From JAEELC01 sp963605425 (GTDB lineage: Bacteria; Bacillota_I; Bacilli_A; Acholeplasmatales; Anaeroplasmataceae), in the NCBI GenBank assembly GCA_963605425.1, contig CAVCUQ010000006.1:1-64000 (forward strand): DNA of 64,000 nt, written 5' to 3'. The notes under the pieces were generated by a model that saw nothing but the letters and a program-made list of their open reading frames with translations, was not told the origin of the DNA and did no database searches. Positions within the stretch are counted from its first letter, which is position 1. Each line of letters opens with the position of its first letter. Position numbers and translations under genes: made by a program. Of this stretch, positions 16,456-23,500 are shown one piece after another.

Positions 16456-17268
16456 ATGAATAAAACTAAATTATATAAATTAATACTTACATCCCTTTTT
16501 ACTGCCCTTGCTTTTGCATTTACCTATGTATATATTCCCCTTCCTGTAGGTAAAGTACATTTAGGTAACTTTGTATGCATTATGTCTAGCTTCTTTGTAG
16601 GGCCACTTCTTGGCGGCTTATCAGGAGCTATAGGTATGGGGCTAGCTGATGTAACAGGTGGATATCCTTTAGCTAGTATCATTCGTACAATTATATTAAA
16701 GTTTGTTATGGGTGTAATATCAGGCTTTGTATTTAAAACCTTAAAGGATAGTAAGAGTGATTATAAATACTTAAGTCTTATAGTAACTATAATATTATTT
16801 GTTGTAACTATAGTGATGATTATATTAAGTGTAGTAACTTATCAAAATCCAATTACTTTCTCTTATGAAATGGTTAAAAATGGGGAAACAACTGTTAAAA
16901 ATGTCCAATTGTTTTTCAACTATATGATTCCTGTTTTATCTGGAATACTATTTGCATTAAGCTTAGTGGTATTTGTTTTACAAAATAAATTAAATAAGCT
17001 ATCTTGTTTTGCCGTATACTCGGCAGGACTAGGTATTGCATTTAATATCTTTGGTGAGGTATTTATTAAATCATTAATTTATTATGCTTTAAATTCTAAT
17101 TATAATTCATGGAACGCAGCCTTTATGTATAGCATCTCTGGTCTTCCTTCAACGCTACTTACATCAGGTGTAACATTAGTGCTTGTTTCTCTAATCTTCT
17201 ATCCGGTTTATAAAGCTGTATCTTTAACACCTGTAGCTAAATCTTTAGATATTAGTGTTAAAGACTAG
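16456..17268 (+). CDS. ECF transporter S component (substrate unknown)
   Basis: 270 residues, strongly hydrophobic, with about six membrane segments. The N-terminal half has the S-component pattern: a first helix with ALAFAFTYVYIPLP, then GKVHLGNFVCIMSS and FFVGPLLGGLSGAIGMGLAD, which is the helix packing against the shared T component. S components bind a vitamin or metal and work with EcfA/EcfT, which are not in this window. The protein is longer than the usual 180-200 residues because of an insertion near 115-150 and a long C-terminus. GAGGAG precedes the start. The WYL-HAD gene follows after 11 bp, so they share a transcript. The substrate cannot be told from the sequence. Confidence 0.75.
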   Translation: MNKTKLYKLILTSLFTALAFAFTYVYIPLPVGKVHLGNFVCIMSSFFVGPLLGGLSGAIGMGLADVTGGYPLASIIRTIILKFVMGVISGFVFKTLKDSKSDYKYLSLIVTIILFVVTIVMIILSVVTYQNPITFSYEMVKNGETTVKNVQLFFNYMIPVLSGILFALSLVVFVLQNKLNKLSCFAVYSAGLGIAFNIFGEVFIKSLIYYALNSNYNSWNAAFMYSISGLPSTLLTSGVTLVLVSLIFYPVYKAVSLTPVAKSLDISVKD

Positions 17269-17279
17269 AAGGTGAAATT

Positions 17280-18863
17280 ATGTCTAGAACAAGTAATTGT
17301 ATTAAAATGCTTAATCTCTTAAATTCAAGAAATATAATCTCTAAGAAAGAATTAGCTATGCTTCTGGAGACAAATGAGAGAAACATAAGTGAATATAGAG
17401 CAGAACTAGAAGAAGCAGGATATAGAATAGATTATGTATCAGGTAAATATGGTGGCTATAAATTAGATAAAACATCAGTTATGCCTAGTTTGAAACTTAA
17501 CGATAAAGAAAAAGAAGCTTTATTTGAAGCATGTGCAAAGCTAGAAAGTGATTCATCTTTTGTCCATGGCACTTCTTTAAAGAGTGCTGTAGGGAAAGCA
17601 TTAACTAATACTATCAATTATCATGATTTAGAGAGTAAGTTTGTATTTGAACGTTTTCCTCTTCTTATGAATAAAGAAGATTTAATTGATAGATATGAAA
17701 TAATAGATAATGCAATAAAAAATAATAAACAAGTGGAAATAGCTTATACAACTATAAATAATAAATCTAGAGATTATATCTTATATCCTTATTTATTATA
17801 TAATTCTAATAATGGTTGGTATGTTAATGGATTTATTGAGAATTTTAAAGGATTATCAATGAAACCACTTAATTTTAAACTTAATAGAATTAACTTTATT
17901 AAGCTAACAGGTAAAACATTCATACCTGATAATACTTATAATGTTAAAGATGTTCTAGATAAGAATGGCATTAACTTTGGTGAAACATATAGGGTTAAAG
18001 TAATACTTACTCCGCCTCAAAATGTTTTAGTACAAGAGAGAAGATTTGGAGATAATCAAGTTATTACTGTCTTAGATGATAGACATACTCTTCTTGAATG
18101 TGATATGAAACAAGAAGGATCAATCCTATCATTTATATTATTCTTCGGTTCTTGTGCAACACTCCTTGAACCTAAAGAATTAGTCGAACCTTTAAAATTA
18201 ATTGAAAAGAAAATGGTGAATATAACTATGAATAAAAAATATATATTTTTTGACTTTAATGGAACTATAATTGATGATGTAGATTTATGTTTAGATTTAC
18301 TTAATCAAATTCTAAAAAAACAAAATGCTAAAACTGTAACGCTTGATGAATACAAAGAAATATTTGGATTCCCTGTTAAAGATTATTATGCTAAAGCAGG
18401 AGTCGATTTTACTAAAGACTCATTTGAAGATTTATCTAAAGATTTTATCGTTAAATATCAAAAAGCATCATTTAATTGTAATCTTCAAGAAGGAGTAAAA
18501 GAAACTATTTTAGATTTAATTGATAAAGGTTATAATGTTGTATTACTTACTGCAAGTAAAACTAGTAATGTAATAGAACAATTAAACCACTTTGGTATTT
18601 ATGATTTATTTACTGATGTGCTAGGACTATCTGATATCTACGCCGCTAGCAAAATTGAGGTAGGTAAAGCTTATATTAAAAATTATAATATTGACCCTGA
18701 TAGCTGCATTATGATTGGGGATACTGATCATGACGCGCTAGTAGCTAAAGAGATGGGAATTGATTGCGTGCTTTATACTAAAGGACATCAATCGCGCCAT
18801 AGACTAGAAGAAGCATCAGATAAAGTTATTGATGATTTTTCATCTATTTATAGATTTATCTAA
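17280..18863 (+). CDS. Fusion of WYL-domain transcriptional regulator and HAD-type phosphatase
   Basis: 527 residues in one uninterrupted frame. Residues 1-60 form an HTH (SKKELAMLLETNERNISEYRAELE). Residues about 130-310 form a WYL domain with its C-terminal extension, as in YafY/DeoR-like regulators that sense ligands. From about 320 a complete HAD hydrolase follows: motif I DFNGT (325-329, with Asn in place of the usual second Asp), motif II LLTAS, a Lys in AASKIEVGKAY, and motif III MIGDTDHDALVA. The linker is almost absent. An in-frame ATG at 18228 with weak GGTG upstream could also yield the HAD part alone. It is translated just after the ECF S component, suggesting sensing linked to that transporter's substrate. 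The fusion is visible; the regulatory role is inferred. Confidence 0.85.
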   Translation: MSRTSNCIKMLNLLNSRNIISKKELAMLLETNERNISEYRAELEEAGYRIDYVSGKYGGYKLDKTSVMPSLKLNDKEKEALFEACAKLESDSSFVHGTSLKSAVGKALTNTINYHDLESKFVFERFPLLMNKEDLIDRYEIIDNAIKNNKQVEIAYTTINNKSRDYILYPYLLYNSNNGWYVNGFIENFKGLSMKPLNFKLNRINFIKLTGKTFIPDNTYNVKDVLDKNGINFGETYRVKVILTPPQNVLVQERRFGDNQVITVLDDRHTLLECDMKQEGSILSFILFFGSCATLLEPKELVEPLKLIEKKMVNITMNKKYIFFDFNGTIIDDVDLCLDLLNQILKKQNAKTVTLDEYKEIFGFPVKDYYAKAGVDFTKDSFEDLSKDFIVKYQKASFNCNLQEGVKETILDLIDKGYNVVLLTASKTSNVIEQLNHFGIYDLFTDVLGLSDIYAASKIEVGKAYIKNYNIDPDSCIMIGDTDHDALVAKEMGIDCVLYTKGHQSRHRLEEASDKVIDDFSSIYRFI

Positions 18864-18881
18864 AAAGAAATTTCATGCAAC

Positions 18882-18910
18882 TTGATTGTATTTAAGATTT
18901 TAGATATAAT
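18882..18910 (+). promoter_or_regulatory. Promoter of the 18943 lipoprotein gene
   Basis: TTGATT (18882-18887) and TATAAT (18905-18910) are separated by exactly 17 bp, a good SigA-type promoter 33 bp upstream of the start codon. Confidence 0.7.
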
Positions 18911-18942
18911 TAATTAGAATTATCCTTATTGGAGGTATTTGT

Positions 18943-19488
18943 ATGAAGAATAAATTTTTTAAAGCTTTAGGACTAATTTCATGCTTGTTTTTAATTGTTT
19001 CATTATCAAGCTGTAAAATGTCTAGAGCTAATGTATATAATTATTGGAAGAATGGAGATACTGAAATCTTACCTAAGGATCATATTGTTGAAGAAATATC
19101 TTTATCTAAACTAGAAAAGATGGTTTCTAAACAATCTAGTGATTCTGACGATGTTATATATGTATTCTATGGTCAAAAGAGTGAATCTAGTAATCAAAGC
19201 GCTATTAAGATTTATAATGAGCAAGCTGTTCAATTTGAAATCAGTACATTATACTGGTTATCTAGTGATTTAAGCGATAAGAAGAAAGATGAACTATCTG
19301 AAAAACTTGGTGTATCAAAGACTAGTACAACAGGAGCTTTATATGCTTTCTCTAAAGGTAAGATAGTATTTGACTCTTCAAGAGCTTATTATTCAAATAA
19401 TACTTCAACTTATTCATATGTAGTTCTAGCACAAATAGCATTTAGAAAACTATATGATGAAAATGGAGAATACTCTTATACTGATTAA
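18943..19488 (+). CDS. Small lipoprotein, possibly thioredoxin-fold
   Basis: 181 residues. A lipoprotein signal peptide ends in the lipobox LSSC (Cys24), so the mature protein should be anchored on the outer face of the membrane. The remainder has the order of elements of a thioredoxin-like fold: a strand VIYVFYGQ, a helix around IKIYNEQAV, a strand FEISTLYWL, a helix, and a strand ALYAFSKGKIVFD. There is no CxxC redox motif. The similarity is only by pattern, so the fold is a guess and the function unknown. GGAGG precedes the start; it has its own promoter and a strong terminator, so it is monocistronic. Confidence 0.75.
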   Translation: MKNKFFKALGLISCLFLIVSLSSCKMSRANVYNYWKNGDTEILPKDHIVEEISLSKLEKMVSKQSSDSDDVIYVFYGQKSESSNQSAIKIYNEQAVQFEISTLYWLSSDLSDKKKDELSEKLGVSKTSTTGALYAFSKGKIVFDSSRAYYSNNTSTYSYVVLAQIAFRKLYDENGEYSYTD

Positions 19489-19495
19489 TATTAAT

Positions 19496-19549
19496 GAACT
19501 ATAAAAATCATTTCCTTAAGTATGGATTTGTTTTTATAGTTCTTTTTTA
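19496..19549 (+). terminator. Terminator after the 18943 lipoprotein gene
   Basis: A 12-bp perfect stem (GAACTATAAAAA at 19496-19507, TTTTTATAGTTC at 19531-19542) is followed by a T run. Confidence 0.88.
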
Positions 19550-19743
19550 ATTAAAAGTTATGTTTCCTTATTTTATAATTCGAGTTATTTGTACGAGGTA
19601 TTTAGCATATTGTCTAGAGTTATTAGATTTGGTATAACAAATAATACTATTTTTATTTGGAGTAAAATTCTTTGAATTAGATGATGCTATTACAAATCCA
19701 ATCTCTAATTAAGTAAAGTTTAAGATAAATTCATGATATTTAG

Positions 19744-19772
19744 TTGTCAACAAATTTTGAAAATGTTAAACT
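19744..19772 (+). promoter_or_regulatory. Possible promoter of the secreted peptidase gene
   Basis: TTGTCA (19744-19749), a 17-bp spacer and TAAACT (19767-19772) lie about 75 bp before the start. The -10 is imperfect. Confidence 0.35.
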
Positions 19773-19847
19773 AAAGTTAAGTTAACTGTATATTGCAAAA
19801 TATAGAAATTATGTTTTTAGCAATTTAACTTAAAGGAGAGAAAGAAA

Positions 19848-21251
19848 ATGAAAGGTTTTATTAAATTAAGAAGTAGTTGTATTGGTATTTTATTGTTATT
19901 AGTTTCATTACTTGCAGTTGACAATTCAAATGTAAATGAAAGCAATATAAACTATTATTTGAAGAATGATTGCTACAGCGTTGCTAAGTATATTGAAGAT
20001 AACTTTACTTTATTTGTTAAAAAATACAATGAAATATCTGAAGAAGAATTAAATGCTAAATATGTGGAAAATTCTTTTGACATTAGTATTATAGACCACG
20101 ATAGTAAAAAAGAAGGAGTTTTTTTAGATTTTGATTATGATAATGGATATGCCATTATCGGTAATGAATATATTATTTATGATTTCAAAACTAAAGGTGA
20201 ATCACCATATAAGAATGTTAATAGTGAATCATATTGCTTTTCGACTATTAATGGTTATTTATATATAAAAAATGGTCAGTATGTTAATGTTGATGCAGAA
20301 AAAAACATGAGTGAAAGTTGTCTAGATAATATTTCTTTTGGCTCAAAAAAATATGAAGGGCAAAATAAAGCTGGTTGTGGTAATATATCAAATACTAATG
20401 TTTATATGAAAGATAAATACGGCTCTGATTGGATTTTATCTAATGAAAAAACATTAGCTATGGCTACTGGCAAATACACAAGACAAATGAATTTATCTTG
20501 TTATATTGATTATTCTTATAGTGGTGACTCACTCTATTATTCGAGTGAAGGAAATTGTTGGTTTGTTTCGGCCTACAATGTATTACAATCATTAGCCGAT
20601 GCGCAAGGTGCTTTTAAAGAAAAGATAGATAAATATAAAAACGATTATTCAAAACCACTAATGCCCAATATTAACGATATAGTTAATTACGATCCTAAGA
20701 TATATGAATATTCTTTGTATAAAAAAGTGTTTAATGATAAAGGAGAAAATATCTATGGAAGTATTAAATCTATCTCTGGAAAAACTCATTATAAAACTGA
20801 GGTTGTAAATACAGTTTTCCCTAAACTTTATACTGATGTTAGAAAATATGTTTATAATGCTTATGGTAAAGTAAATGGCGGTACTGTTTATAATACAGCA
20901 AATATAATTAATGAAATAGGTAGACAATACGGCTATGATTTTAAGGCAAAAGGTACTATTGCAGCTGGTTTATACTCAGGAAGCGGTATCGCCTCAATTA
21001 ACATGATGTTGCCTTTTGTATTATGCACTTCTAGTGCCTCAAATGCAGGATATGGTAATCATTTGATGGCTGGTTGCGGTTATAAAATATATTCTAAAAC
21101 AAGTGGATGGTGGATATTTAAATCAACTTCTTATAAATATTTTTATGAACTGAGAGATGGTTATAGCAATCAGCCAGTCTATTTCGATTTGAGTGCATGG
21201 ACAGGCTTTGGTGGAATGGTTTTGTTAGATTATAGTATTTTTAACTATTAA
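19848..21251 (+). CDS. Secreted papain-like cysteine peptidase (putative)
   Basis: 467 residues. The N-terminus is a signal sequence (positive start, then a hydrophobic stretch to about residue 24). The C-terminal 240 residues look like a papain-fold peptidase: a catalytic Cys in EGNCWFVSAYN (Cys237), a His in GNHLMAGCGY (His405), and a later LRDGY that could give the Asp. About 200 residues between signal and catalytic domain could be a propeptide or binding domain. It probably cuts extracellular protein or peptide and could also mature a substrate. AAAGGAGAG precedes the start. A small lipoprotein gene begins 14 bp downstream, so the two are co-transcribed. The exact MEROPS family is unclear. 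Confidence 0.7.
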   Translation: MKGFIKLRSSCIGILLLLVSLLAVDNSNVNESNINYYLKNDCYSVAKYIEDNFTLFVKKYNEISEEELNAKYVENSFDISIIDHDSKKEGVFLDFDYDNGYAIIGNEYIIYDFKTKGESPYKNVNSESYCFSTINGYLYIKNGQYVNVDAEKNMSESCLDNISFGSKKYEGQNKAGCGNISNTNVYMKDKYGSDWILSNEKTLAMATGKYTRQMNLSCYIDYSYSGDSLYYSSEGNCWFVSAYNVLQSLADAQGAFKEKIDKYKNDYSKPLMPNINDIVNYDPKIYEYSLYKKVFNDKGENIYGSIKSISGKTHYKTEVVNTVFPKLYTDVRKYVYNAYGKVNGGTVYNTANIINEIGRQYGYDFKAKGTIAAGLYSGSGIASINMMLPFVLCTSSASNAGYGNHLMAGCGYKIYSKTSGWWIFKSTSYKYFYELRDGYSNQPVYFDLSAWTGFGGMVLLDYSIFNY

Positions 21252-21265
21252 GGAGTCCAATCATT

Positions 21266-21733
21266 ATGAAAAATAAATTCATACTAACCATTACTACAAT
21301 CCTTATTAGTTTATGTGGATGTACGATTATTAATAGAGATCAGGCATATCAAATTAACTCTTCTTATACATTTAAAAGCAATGGTTATGACATTATTCAT
21401 AAGTGTTATATTGATAAAAAGAAATCTAGGTTTATATGGAACTATTATGGCCCTAACGATGAAACAAATTACTTCTATTTTATTTTTGATTATAATGATA
21501 TATATTTAGAAAATAGTGATGAATTTAGATATGTAACATTAAATAACACTGAAATAACATTTGATGACTCAGATAGTACAGGATTAAATAAATATGAGTT
21601 TACGGGACCTGTAACTATATACATTTATTATGATAATGCATCTATAGAGATTAAAAACATTATAAATAATAATACATATAATTTAGAAATTGATTATGTA
21701 AATTGGTTTTCTAGGCCGGAATTATTTTCATAA
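21266..21733 (+). CDS. Small lipoprotein following the cysteine peptidase
   Basis: 155 residues with a short signal peptide ending LCGC (Cys19), a somewhat unusual lipobox with Cys at -3 relative to the modified Cys. The mature part is rich in Tyr, Asn and Asp and has alternating hydrophobic residues suggesting beta strands. I recognise no family. It starts 14 bp after the peptidase stop codon with AAGGAG upstream, so both come from one transcript; an inhibitor, chaperone or anchor for the peptidase is possible but unsupported beyond position. No clear terminator follows. Confidence 0.6.
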   Translation: MKNKFILTITTILISLCGCTIINRDQAYQINSSYTFKSNGYDIIHKCYIDKKKSRFIWNYYGPNDETNYFYFIFDYNDIYLENSDEFRYVTLNNTEITFDDSDSTGLNKYEFTGPVTIYIYYDNASIEIKNIINNNTYNLEIDYVNWFSRPELFS

Positions 21734-21821
21734 TGTTTATACTAAAACTAATTTATATAGTTTTCAAGATTTATATTTATCGCTTTATACTTCTTTTAAA
21801 ATTTTAATTATCATCTTAAAT

Positions 21822-21850
21822 TTTACTTTAGACCCCAAATGCATTATAAT
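21822..21850 (+). promoter_or_regulatory. Promoter of the two small coupled genes
   Basis: TTTACT (21822-21827), a 17-bp spacer and TATAAT (21845-21850) lie about 50 bp before the start at 21901. Confidence 0.6.
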
Positions 21851-21900
21851 AAACATGAAGAATTGAAATAATGCTTTTATCAATAGATGAGGTGATAAAT

Positions 21901-22059
21901 ATGTTTAATAAACAAGAATACATTAATTCTTATATTAAGGATAAATATAAAACTATTAAGGTAAGAATTAGAAAAGATGATGAAATGCTTATTAATAAGA
22001 TTAATAGTGTTGATAACGTAAATCAATATATATTAGGTCTTATAAAAAAGATGTGTTAG
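21901..22059 (+). CDS. Small protein, possibly ribbon-helix-helix-like
   Basis: 52 residues from ATG 21901, chosen because GAGGTG lies just upstream; an in-frame ATG at 21871 sits upstream of that site. The order YKTIKVRIRKDDEMLINKI then NVNQYILGLIKK resembles the strand-helix-helix of short CopG/Arc-type DNA-binding proteins and of small element-encoded proteins. The next gene overlaps its end by 7 bp, as in translationally coupled pairs such as toxin-antitoxin or regulator genes. No toxin signature is visible in the partner. Gene reality is supported by promoter, ribosome site and coupling; function is a guess. Confidence 0.55.
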   Translation: MFNKQEYINSYIKDKYKTIKVRIRKDDEMLINKINSVDNVNQYILGLIKKMC

Positions 22060-22286
22060 AGAATAGAGAGTATAATTATATAAATAATAATATTAAAATT
22101 GATTTCGAATTATCTAGAACTATGGCTAATTTAGTTGAAAAATGTGAAGAAGCAGACTATCTTGATGACTATGGACTTTATATGAATTTAGCAGATGCAA
22201 TAGATACCCAAGCTAAAAAAGAGGTTTCAAGACACACTATGACAGATAGAGAATGGAATTTGCTTGTTAGGAGGTATGTTATTTAA
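22053..22286 (+). CDS. Small hypothetical protein coupled to the preceding gene
   Basis: 77 residues starting at GTG 22053, overlapping the stop of the previous gene by 7 bp. It is soluble and charged, with a helix around ELSRTMANLVEKCEEADYL and a C-terminal MTDREWNLLVRRY. I recognise no family. The GTG start inside the upstream coding end implies re-initiation by terminating ribosomes. A cre-like palindrome and a promoter for another unit follow shortly after. Confidence 0.5.
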   Translation: MLENREYNYINNNIKIDFELSRTMANLVEKCEEADYLDDYGLYMNLADAIDTQAKKEVSRHTMTDREWNLLVRRYVI

Positions 22287-22306
22287 ATTGAAACTATATT
22301 TTTATA

Positions 22307-22320
22307 TGAAAACACTTTCA
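22307..22320. promoter_or_regulatory. cre-like palindrome TGAAAACACTTTCA
   Basis: Matches the catabolite-responsive element pattern TGWAANCGNTNWCA except for A in place of G at the centre. It lies 22 bp upstream of the -35 box of the candidate small RNA promoter, a position that would suit activation by CcpA or another LacI-family protein. Confidence 0.45.
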
Positions 22321-22342
22321 TTTAAATGGGTAAAAAATATAC

Positions 22343-22370
22343 TTGTGAAAGTTATAAAAATAAGTATAAT
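22343..22370 (+). promoter_or_regulatory. Promoter of candidate small RNA
   Basis: TTGTGA (22343-22348), a 16-bp spacer and a perfect TATAAT (22365-22370). The predicted start near 22377 is directly before a hairpin, and no gene follows before the terminator. Confidence 0.55.
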
Positions 22371-22376
22371 ATTAAT

Positions 22377-22459
22377 CGTACTCAATTTTGAGTACATCCT
22401 GTAAATCTTTTCTTTTTCTTTTTCTTTGCTAGATGTTTTTTACAATCTAGCATTTTTTT
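22377..22459 (+). ncRNA. Candidate small RNA of about 80 nt
   Basis: Between a good promoter and a good terminator there is no reading frame of note. The transcript would open with a perfect 8-bp hairpin (GTACTCAA/TTGAGTAC, 22378-22395). A single-stranded pyrimidine tract of repeated CTTTTT units follows (about 22407-22427), and a second stem (GCTAGAT 22428-22434, ATCTAGC 22445-22451) ends the RNA with seven T residues. The exposed U/C tract could pair with purine-rich ribosome binding sites. It fits no RNA family I know. The alternative is a short untranslated remnant. Confidence 0.45.
22428..22459 (+). terminator. Terminator of the candidate small RNA
   Basis: GCTAGAT (22428-22434) pairs with ATCTAGC (22445-22451) and is followed by ATTTTTTT. 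Confidence 0.8.
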
Positions 22460-22460
22460 A

Positions 22461-22489
22461 TTGATAAAAGACGTTTTATACTTTATAAT
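22461..22489 (+). promoter_or_regulatory. Promoter of the small membrane protein gene
   Basis: TTGATA (22461-22466), exactly 17 bp, then TATAAT (22484-22489), placed about 30 bp before the start at 22522. Confidence 0.7.
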
Positions 22490-22521
22490 ATATATACAAA
22501 ATGATATATGAGGTGAATTAT

Positions 22522-22695
22522 ATGATTTTAATGAAAAGTTGCGATTTAACATTTTTAATCATTTTTATTGTATTAATTGCATTAGTTATTTTCATTTACT
22601 TCTCTAATCCTATTATTAACCATAAGAAGTTCAAAAAAGATAGAGAAGAACTTGAAGCAAGAGAAAAATTATATCGTGAGAATCATCAAGACTAA
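22522..22695 (+). CDS. Small single-pass membrane protein
   Basis: 57 residues from ATG 22522, preceded by GAGGTG; the ATG at 22501 lies before that site. One membrane helix (about 8-29) is followed by NPIINHKKFKKDREELEAREKLYRENHQD, a strongly charged tail likely to be helical and cytoplasmic. Topology resembles small membrane regulators and holin-like leader proteins, but no family is recognised. It is a compact monocistronic unit with its own promoter and terminator, which supports it as a real gene. Confidence 0.6.
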   Translation: MILMKSCDLTFLIIFIVLIALVIFIYFSNPIINHKKFKKDREELEAREKLYRENHQD

Positions 22696-22721
22696 TAATG
22701 AGGCAACTCATTATTTTTTTT
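22694..22721 (+). terminator. Terminator after the small membrane protein gene
   Basis: AATAATGAG (22694-22702), a GCAA tetraloop, CTCATTATT (22707-22715), then T residues. It overlaps the stop codon. Confidence 0.85.
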
Positions 22722-22730
22722 GCTCTAAAT

Positions 22731-22760
22731 TAAAAAATAGAGTAAATTTAATTACTCTAT
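22731..22760 (-). terminator. Terminator of spo0A
   Basis: ATAGAGTAA (22737-22745) and TTACTCTAT (22752-22760) form the stem, and the minus-strand transcript continues into T residues. It includes the end of the spo0A coding region. Confidence 0.7.
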
Positions 22761-23432
22761 CTTATCTAATATATATTTAATGAAAGAAGAATTAGTAGGT
22801 TTCTTATCAAATACTGAATTTAAATTGTTTTGGTTATAGGCTTGTTCTATTGCATTTCTAATTGATCTTTCAACTCTATCAATAGTTGAGTCAAATTCGT
22901 TAGCTACCAGTGGGTATAGTTCTTTAGTTACTGATTTAAGTAATGAAGGATTTTTATAACATTCATTAATTGCATACTTCAAATATTTATAACCACTTAA
23001 ATGTTCTGATATAGCAGCTTCTTTAAGTAATCTATCTACTTTAGTATCTATAGAATCTAAATTAAATAGATTATTAATTGTAGTAAGTAAATTATTAAGT
23101 TTAATAGGTTTAACTAAAAAATAATCAACACCATATTTTGAAGCTCTAGAAATAACATCTTCACTAGATAATGCAGAAAGTAACATTATCTTGCTTGGTT
23201 TATTATATTTTTCATTGTTTTTAATTTCATCAAGAACTGAAAAGCCATCGTATAGAGGCATGCATATATCAAGAATTAATAAGTCTACTTTTTCACTTTC
23301 TAGACAGTTTAATAGTTCTATACCTTGATTAAAGGCATGAGTAACATTAAAACCATTTTCTTTTAAATATTCAGATATCATTAAGGTTAATTCTTTATTG
23401 TCGTCCGCAATAATAATACTAATATTATTCAT
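22752..23432 (-). CDS. spo0A: Stage 0 sporulation response regulator Spo0A
   Basis: 226 residues. The N-terminal receiver domain has the acidic pair D10/D11, the phospho-acceptor D55 in LLILDICMP and K108 in FLVKPIK. The C-terminal domain (about 125-226) has the Spo0A-specific DNA-binding region: VTKELYPLVANEFDSTIDRV (168-187), continuing ERSIRNAIEQAY, and the terminal KPTNSSFIKYILDKI. In Bacillus and Clostridium, phosphorylated Spo0A binds 0A boxes and starts sporulation and stationary-phase responses. It is somewhat shorter than the 260-270 residue model proteins, mostly through a short linker. It is monocistronic here, with no kinase or phosphorelay partner nearby, and is next to the pectinesterase on the same strand. 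Whether the organism sporulates cannot be told. Confidence 0.93.
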   Translation of the reverse strand: MNNISIIIADDNKELTLMISEYLKENGFNVTHAFNQGIELLNCLESEKVDLLILDICMPLYDGFSVLDEIKNNEKYNKPSKIMLLSALSSEDVISRASKYGVDYFLVKPIKLNNLLTTINNLFNLDSIDTKVDRLLKEAAISEHLSGYKYLKYAINECYKNPSLLKSVTKELYPLVANEFDSTIDRVERSIRNAIEQAYNQNNLNSVFDKKPTNSSFIKYILDKIE

Positions 23433-23500
23433 AATAAGCCTCTTTAATATTACCTATATAATACTACAAAATAAATCTATAAACAACATTAGAAAATCTT

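Larger units (their letters stand above)
19489..19847 (+). other. 359-bp gap before the secreted peptidase gene
   Basis: The gap holds the terminator at 19496-19549, about 190 bp with no reading frame or structure I can support, and then a possible promoter and leader before 19848. Near its end, ATTGCAAAA (about 19793) and TTTTTAGCAAT (about 19814) could pair around the leader start. I see no RNA gene. Confidence 0.6.

Noticed and set aside
18228..18863. Separate HAD phosphatase gene starting at 18228
   Set aside because: There is no stop codon between the WYL and HAD parts and the internal ribosome site is weak, so a fusion is the simpler reading; kept as an alternative product only.
20658..20927. 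89-codon minus-strand frame inside the cysteine peptidase gene
   Set aside because: Antisense to a well-supported gene; no start signal or recognisable protein.
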